Positions 56,558 through 64,000 of a stretch of 64,000 bases of DNA are shown piece by piece. Origin of the DNA: Alitta virens (lineage: Eukaryota > Annelida > Polychaeta > Phyllodocida > Nereididae); contig OW028574.1 of NCBI GenBank assembly GCA_932294295.1, forward strand, positions 29,272,145-29,336,144, written 5' to 3'. The translations under genes were made by a program, and so were the position numbers. Within the stretch, counting starts at the first letter, position 1. Every line of letters starts with the position of its first letter. Under the pieces are notes generated by a model. That model saw nothing but the letters and a program-made list of their open reading frames with translations. It had not been told where the DNA came from and searched no databases.

Positions 56558-59500
56558 TTAGCACCAGCCTGGGGTCCATATTCCTCCAAAGTTAGAAGCT
56601 TCTCCTGCTTGAACTGGGATCTGGGCCTTCAGATCTGGGATTCTCTCAGTTGCCTTTGCTGCATCCAGTTTAGCAATGAGTTCTGCAACTCTGTCAGGGT
56701 CAGCATCAGCCAAGTTGTTCCTTTCTTCTGGATCCTCTGTGAAGACAAATAGTTTTTGAAATAAACTGTATGACTGCTATAAGAAATGCAATGCTATAGG
56801 TTGGTGCAATGTCATAAGACCATGTTTTTTTTACCTATAAATTTATTGGTGATATAAACTTACCAACAAAATTGTAAAGCGGTACTTAAGTGCTTGTAAT
56901 AAAACCCATTTTTTAGGCATAGAAATATTTATATGCTGAAAGAAATTAAATGTTATAGGTCTGTGCAATGTCATAAGACCATTCTTTTTAACCACTGGTG
57001 ATATATACTTACCAATGACATTGTAAAGCTGTACAACATTTGCCACAGACTTGACATAAGCAGCAATAGCACCCCAGTCAAAGTTGTAGTTGCCTCTTTT
57101 CAGGGCTTCCATTTCCTTCCTTGCCAAGGTCTGGTTGTTATGGACACCCCGTTTGGATCTCATGAAGTCAACCAAGTGGGTGAAACCAAGAGAACCATCG
57201 CTTTCATAGCCATCGTAAAGACCAGGGAATCCACGGAGAAGTTTGTAGTCACCAACACGGATGGCTTCATTACCAAGGAACTGAGGGAAGGTTGAGTCGA
57301 TTTGGAAGATGATTTCATCCCTTGTGCTGCTTCCACCATTGAAGAGAAGTTCAGTTTGGTCAATACCATCAATTCCAGAGTTGTCAAGACCCACCATGCT
57401 CAAGATGGTTGCATGCCAGTCACTGATGTGCATAAGACTGAAGAAAAAGGAAAGAGCTAACACCTATTCTACTCTATTTTCTTTAGAATATTTCTACTCT
57501 ATTTTCTTTAGAATATTTATCAGTATTATTGCTTGTGCTGCAGTTGAAAGAAAACATGCATTACCCATCACTGTGTCCTGGGGCTGTGATGAAGGGAGAG
57601 TGGATGAATCCAGGCACCTTGATTCCAGCCTCATAGAAAGTTGTCTTGGATCCTCTGAGGTTTCCATTAGATCCAGCATGGAACTCGGCACCGTTATCAG
57701 ATGTGAAGATGATGACAGTGTTATCGTACATTCCTTTAGCTTTCAGTGCTTCAGTGACCTGTTGCAAGGTGTCATCAATGCCACTGACCATGCCAAGGTA
57801 TGTAGCCCTATGATGATCCAAGCCAGGGTAATTGGAAGTGTACTTTTCAGGAGCCTGGATGGGGGTGTGCACACTAGAGTGGGCAAAGTACATGTACATT
57901 GGAGTATTGGTGTCATGGCTGTTGATGATTTCTACAGCACGCTCATTCAGAAGGTCCTGAAATTAGTTGAAAATGATTCATAGAACATTGACTTCAGTTA
58001 ATGATTTTAAATTGGGGTCTACAAAAGATTACATTTCATCTCCATCCTCTGGTGTTAGATATTTCACAATCTTCCTCTTAAAATGTGTAACGAATTGAAG
58101 TAACTTACTCCAGCATACTGTCCTTGCAAGTCCATTCTGGATTGTTCACCACCACCAGCCACATTGTCCCACCAGTCATAGCCATGAGCAACCATGTGTG
58201 AGTAGTGGTCAATGTAGCCCTGGTAGAAGCCAAAGAATGAGTCAAAGCCACGGTAGGTGGGGGTGCATTCCACATTGCAGAAACCAAGATGCCACCTAGG
58301 AAGTGAGAGGTTCATTCTTGTAACACAAATGACTTTTGTGCAGAGAGTTTTTTTATATATGACATAGCAAGTGTATTAAAACTGGATCATATTTAAGAAA
58401 ATTCATGCATGCATTACTCACTTTCCAAGAGCATGAGTAGCATATCCAGCTCCCTTCAGTTTCTCAGAGATGAACTGCAGATCTTTAGGAGCACATTCAG
58501 GTACAGTGTAAGCAATGACGTCATGCTGCATGCCATTATGCCATGCATAATTTCCAGTCATGACGGCACCTCTGGATGGGGAGCACACTGGTTGGGCATA
58601 GTAGTTGTCAAGGATAACACCATTTGTAGCTAAGTCCATCATGTAAGGGGCCACTACTTCGGAGTTGGTCCATGGCACATCATTTGAACCTTGATCATAT
58701 TAAAAACAAGATAGATAAGCAATCTGTACTTGACGATAGTGTCTGTAATGTATTAACAGCTTGGTGCAATGGTCTTAGGGTTACATGATTCCAAAAAGAA
58801 ATTTTTTTACTCTCTGCCACTCACCAAGATCATCGATAAGGAAGAAGATGACATTGGGTGTCCCCATGCTTCTCTTTTTAGCATTATCTGTGTCATCTGC
58901 GAACTCATCTGCGAAAGCCTCTTCAAAATATTCAGTGGCTACACTGTTTGCATAAGCTTGCTGTTCAGGTGCTGAAATTGAAAATAAAAGATAGGAGTAT
59001 TGTGTCATGGCTGTTGCAGAGTTAAGATATATTTTCAGATTTTGATGAAAATATATCTTAACTCTTCAATACACAAAAGCAGTCTATAATTTGCAAGCAA
59101 ATAAGACCGAATGCAGCCTTACCGAAAACTTTTATTTATCAAGGTCATTGTGCATTAATGCATCTTCTACATATGTTATCTCTGATGGTGTGACTGCATG
59201 ATGGATACATGTATACAAACTAACAATTTGTTTTTAACTTACTGAGGCTGTCAAAAAGAGATCCGAACTGCCACCGTCTCTGTCCAAGAAGGTCATTCAA
59301 GTAGTATTGGGTTTGGGTTCTTGCTGCATATTGAAGCTTTTCCTTTTTTTCCAACTCTTTCTCCACTTCTTTTAGAATTTCTTTCAGTTTGTCTTGATTT
59401 GATAAAAAACATTTGGTAAAATGTGAAGTACAGTATAGTTTGAAAAAGCATAGTGCTTCATGATCGGCTTTTGAAACTGTGTTCAGAAATTAGTAAAACC

Positions 59501-59674
59501 TTTTTGCAGTCTAAAGAAATTTGCAGTGTTATATGGATACTTGGTCTTGATATATGAATGCTAAATAGAAAGAAGACTGTGCAGAAAGTGTATTTCATAT
59601 AACTCACCCTTAGGTAGTGCAAGACTTGCAGAGAAGAGTGTGGCCAAAAGGCAAAATGTCAAGAAAGGCCTCAT
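56558..59674 (-). CDS. arylsulfatase B-like sulfatase, copy 4 (complete, Q62R)
   Basis: Exons are 59674-59608, 59392-59243, 58971-58825, 58689-58422, 58295-58109, 57956-57565, 57437-57013 and 56736-56558. It differs from copy 2 by Gln62 to Arg in the pro-region (exon 2, near 59275) and by silent changes in exons 2 and 7. The spacer below it has an extra four bases (CACATATATACG against CACATACG), which makes this period 5111 instead of 5107. All catalytic residues are kept. Confidence 0.92.
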
Positions 59675-59727
59675 GGTGCTGGACCTCTGATGTCAGAAGA
59701 GCATGTCTCATCCTCATGCACACCCCA

Positions 59728-59734
59728 TTTTATA
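59728..59734 (-). promoter_or_regulatory. TATA box, sulfatase copy 4
   Basis: TATAAAA on the minus strand, 53 bases above the ATG at 59674. Confidence 0.6.
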
Positions 59735-61664
59735 TTACTCGCTCCCCTTGAATAGACACCGAGTGAGCATGCTCAGAACTCAAACAGCCAATCATACAAT
59801 GGCACCACCGTGTATTTCTGTCAGGATCTCTTTTCAAAGTTCATTTAAGTAGACTTAATACTTCCAGTTATAGTAAAGCTATACAATCAGAGACCATTAG
59901 AAACTATTTTGAAATCTGAGCTTTTAATACTTAAGTTGATGTTGCCATTTTGATAGTTAATTTATAAGTCTGTTCCACTGGAGCTGTTTCAGGCCTAGAA
60001 ATGTGCTGCAACTATACGAAGATGAGGCATTCTTAATTATTATTTAATCAATAAAAAAAACGCTTTCAAATTAATATATTGGCTATATGAATAAAGTGCA
60101 TATATGTGCAATGAATCATATTGTCTCCATTTGACAGGGTGACACTAGAGTGAAAAAAATACATTTGTTCCATCAGTTATGTGTTGCCTCTTCCACATAA
60201 GTGTTACAGTTGCTTATTGTCATTAAAAATGTGTATTAGACATATTTCAAAATGTTGTGTGGAGACACACTCAGTTTCCTTATGACTGTGTAATCCTAAG
60301 AAAATGCACTGGTCATATACTGTGATTATGTCTGTTGTATGTGTGACATTTTTAAATGATCTATGTGATATCTATTTACATATCCAGTTTTTTGCCCACC
60401 AAAACCTCTATCCATGTTTCATGTGTCCAAAGTTTACATGACAAAGCATCTGCCCATTTGATCAAAATGTAAAAAGTTTAATATATTTTATACTTTGATT
60501 TCTATGAATTTAAGTACTGAAGTGTTTCTAGTACTGATAAATCAGTTCTATTGAAGAAGTGGTGTAATCCAAACACTCAATATTATAATAGGCTAAATGG
60601 CCATAAACCTCCAGGGTGTGGTGTGCCAGTGACACAAAGTTTAGGAACTTAACCTCATCAAAATCTTAAAGCATATCATTACCTGAGGGTCATTCTGCAG
60701 AAGCCAAACAAGAAAATTAATAGATATCTGGCAATGTGAGAGAAATGGGAGAGTTTAATTTTCCAGTGTGAAATTGAAAAAATGCAAATACAATGACATC
60801 CTTTATAAAAAAAAGCTTCCATATAAAGAAAGTTGACAGAAGATATTAATGACATGTAAACATACTAAAATTGAAATATTTGATCTGGAGTTGAACTGCT
60901 GCCCTCCCAATCCTTGTTGAAGAGACTAACACCTTAGTGAGTTCAGCCACTGCTGCAGCTTGAAGTACCTGAACTGTTTTAGGCATCATGCCTGTTGTTA
61001 CCATGTGGTCAACTAAGAAAAGGATGTTGTTTAGCTTATTCCACTGCACACAATTCCATGGTTACTGATTCAATTATGTCTAAAACATTCATTTATGCAT
61101 TTTTTGAATGTGGTAACTAAGGGCTTTATTAGCTTTGATCACTGTAGAGCTCATTTTTTGTGAATTATCATGATTTTGTAATCGTCAGGATAGCTTAAAT
61201 TTGGACAAAATATCTTTTCTTCATCTGACATTATTTACAAAAGAATTACATAACATATGCAGTCTTAAGACTTCATATATATGTGTGATCTGTCAAACAT
61301 ATCAGGGACAAGTTGTGGTTTTCCTATAGAAAGGTAATACTCAAAGCATTTGGAACAGGTATCTTTTCCCATCAAGATAATGAAATTTTCTGGATTAATA
61401 TTTCAACCCTCTTCTGACAGCAATTGGGCTTTAGTTGTGTTCATTTGATTACAGTTTTTTTCACATATGTATCTTAAAAGAAGTGATCATATGTGAACAG
61501 AAATTTAATGTCCTCCTCTCTTAAATAGTCAATGTATGAAATCTATTGTCAAACACATACGCCAGTCAGATGTTGGTTTAAAACCTTTTATTGTGTGCCA
61601 TTTCTACAATACACAAGATAGAAATAAAAAGTCAAGGCCATCAAAGAACAAAAGGTCATGCTCT

Positions 61665-64000
61665 TTAGCACCAGCCTGGGGTCCATATTCCTCCAAAGTT
61701 AGAAGCTTCTCCTGCTTGAACTGGGATCTGGGCCTTCAGATCTGGGATTCTCTCAGTTGCCTTTGCTGCATCCAGTTTAGCAATGAGTTCTGCAACTCTG
61801 TCAGGGTCAGCATCAGCCAAGTTGTTCCTTTCTTCTGGATCCTCTGTGAAGACAAATAGTTTTTGAAATAAACTGTATGACTGCTATAAGAAATGCAATG
61901 CTATAGGTTGGTGCAATGTCATAAGACCATGTTTTTTTTACCTATAAATTTATTGGTGATATAAACTTACCAACAAACTTGTAAAGCGGTACTTAAGTGC
62001 TTGTAATAAAACCCATTTTTTAGGCATAGAAATATTTATATGCTGAAAGAAATTAAATGTTATAGGTCTGTGCAATGTCATAAGACCATTCTTTTTAACC
62101 ACTGGTGATATATACTTACCAATGACATTGTAAAGCTGTACAACATTTGCCACAGACTTGACATAAGCAGCAATAGCACCCCAGTCAAAGTTGTAGTTGC
62201 CTCTTTTCAGGGCTTCCATTTCCTTCCTTGCCAAGGTCTGGTTGTTATGGACACCCCGTTTGGATCTCATGAAGTCAACCAAGTGGGTGAAACCAAGAGA
62301 ACCATCACTTTCATAGCCATCGTAAAGACCAGGGAATCCACGGAGAAGTTTGTAGTCACCAACACGGATGGCTTCATTACCAAGGAACTGAGGGAAGGTT
62401 GAGTCGATTTGGAAGATGATTTCATCCCTTGTGCTGCTTCCACCATTGAAGAGAAGTTCAGTTTGGTCAATACCATCAATTCCAGAGTTGTCAAGACCCA
62501 CCATGCTCAAGATGGTTGCATGCCAGTCACTGATGTGCATAAGACTGAAGAAAAAGGAAAGAGCTAATACCTATTCTACTCTATTTTCTTTAGAATATTT
62601 CTACTCTATTTTCTTTAGAATATTTATCAGTATTATTGCTTGTGCTGCAGTTGAAAGAAAACATGCATTACCCATCACTGTGTCCTGGGGCTGTGATGAA
62701 GGGAGAGTGGATGAATCCAGGCACCTTGATTCCAGCCTCATAGAAAGTTGTCTTGGATCCTCTGAGGTTTCCATTAGATCCAGCATGGAACTCGGCACCG
62801 TTATCAGATGTGAAGATGATGACAGTGTTATCGTACATTCCTTTAGCTTTCAGTGCTTCAGTGACCTGTTGCAAGGTGTCATCAATGCCACTGACCATGC
62901 CAAGGTATGTAGCCCTATGATGATCCAAGCCAGGGTAATTGGAAGTGTACTTTTCAGGAGCCTGGATGGGGGTGTGCACACTAGAGTGGGCAAAGTACAT
63001 GTACATTGGAGTATTGGTGTCATGGCTGTTGATGATTTCTACAGCACGCTCATTCAGAAGGTCCTGAAATTAGTTGAAAATGATTCATAGAACATTGACT
63101 TCAGTTAATGATTTTAAATTGGGGTCTACAAAAGATTACATTTCATCTGCATCCTCTGGTGTTAGATATTTCACAATCTTCCTCTTAAAATGTGTAACGA
63201 ATTGAAGTAACTTACTCCAGCATACTGTCCTTGCAAGTCCATTCTGGATTGTTCACCACCACCAGCCACATTGTCCCACCAGTCATAGCCATGAGCAACC
63301 ATGTGTGAGTAGTGGTCAATGTAGCCCTGGTAGAAGCCAAAGAATGAGTCAAAGCCACGGTAGGTGGGGGTGCATTCCACATTGCAGAAACCAAGATGCC
63401 ACCTAGGAAGTGAGAGGTTCATTCTTGTAACACAAATGACTTTTGTGCAGAGAGTTTTTTTATATATGACATAGCAAGTGTATTAAAACTGGATCATATT
63501 TAAGAAAATTCATGCATGCATTACTCACTTTCCAAGAGCATGAGTAGCATATCCAGCTCCCTTCAGTTTCTCAGAGATGAACTGCAGATCTTTAGGAGCA
63601 CATTCAGGTACAGTGTAAGCAATGACGTCATGCTGCATGCCATTATGCCATGCATAATTTCCAGTCATGACGGCACCTCTGGATGGGGAGCACACTGGTT
63701 GGGCATAGTAGTTGTCAAGGATAACACCATTTGTAGCTAAGTCCATCATGTAAGGGGCCACTACTTCGGAGTTGGTCCATGGCACATCATTTGAACCTTG
63801 ATCATATTAAAAACAAGATAGATAAGCAATCTGTACTTGACGATAGTGTCTGTAATGTATTAACAGCTTGGTGCAATGGTCTTAGGGTTACATGATTCCA
63901 AAAAGAAATTTTTTTACTCTCTGCCACTCACCAAGATCATCGATAAGGAAGAAGATGACATTGGGTGTCCCCATGCTTCTCTTTTTAGCATTATCTGTGT
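61665..64000 (-). CDS. arylsulfatase B-like sulfatase, copy 5 (cut by window edge)
   Basis: Exons 8 to 4 are complete (61843-61665, 62544-62120, 63063-62672, 63402-63216, 63796-63529) and exon 3 starts at 63932 and runs past the end. The visible part covers the sulfatase domain from before D119 to the stop, with no amino-acid change noticed in the exons. Single-base changes occur in introns (for example near 61978 and 63149). The array therefore continues to the right of this window. Confidence 0.9.

Overview
The window is metazoan nuclear DNA: spliced genes with GT-AG introns, many decayed transposable elements of animal type (APE-type LINEs, a P-element/THAP9-like DNA transposon, tRNA-derived SINEs, long-TIR non-autonomous elements, LTR-like insertions) and, on the right, a tandem array of arylsulfatase genes. 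It is AT-rich and repeat-dense. A marine invertebrate (lophotrochozoan or invertebrate deuterostome) would fit, but nothing in the window fixes the phylum.

Region 1 (1-4700): a compact three-gene cassette. Two paralogous small RING-like zinc proteins (114-611 on +, 3348-3770 on -) flank a five-exon gene (1525-3060) for a type I membrane protein with signal peptide, Thr/Ser/Pro-rich mucin-like ectodomain, one transmembrane helix and a charged tail. Gene density, tiny introns and RING type look unlike the rest of the window and recall integrated large DNA virus material, but this is inference.

Region 2 (4729-16700): transposon debris. A ~3 kb element with ~250-bp inverted arms carries two copies of a LINE 3' end. 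Then come a broken SGNH-hydrolase exon, a nearly full RT-bearing LINE (one in-frame stop, one homopolymer frameshift), further LINE tails, two orphan spliced exons and a Tc1-like transposase remnant.

Region 3 (17240-22463): a P-element-like transposon with matching 27-bp TIRs, subterminal inverted repeats and a spliced THAP transposase with one frameshift. A 654-bp fold-back element is nested in its right TIR and flanked by an exact 11-bp duplication. It is followed by an 883-bp long-TIR element with an exact 8-bp target duplication and by a 58-bp palindrome.

Region 4 (23000-39500): a THAP fragment, two RT LINE copies on opposite strands sharing a TCTTGAG-type tail, and a ~9 kb composite repeat field with tRNA-like promoter cores. 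Three insertions can be dated against empty sites within the window: a 452-bp LTR-like element, a 2.2-kb TG...CA element and a complete 185-bp SINE.

Region 5 (39558-64000): a degenerate tandem repeat abuts a head-to-tail array of at least five nearly identical arylsulfatase B-like genes on the minus strand (period 5107 bp, once 5111 bp). Each full copy has eight exons encoding 604 residues with signal peptide, a charged pro-region ending in KKR, and a sulfatase domain with all expected catalytic residues including the formylglycine cysteine. The leftmost copy lacks its last exon; the rightmost runs off the window. Each copy carries its own TATA box and polyadenylation signal.
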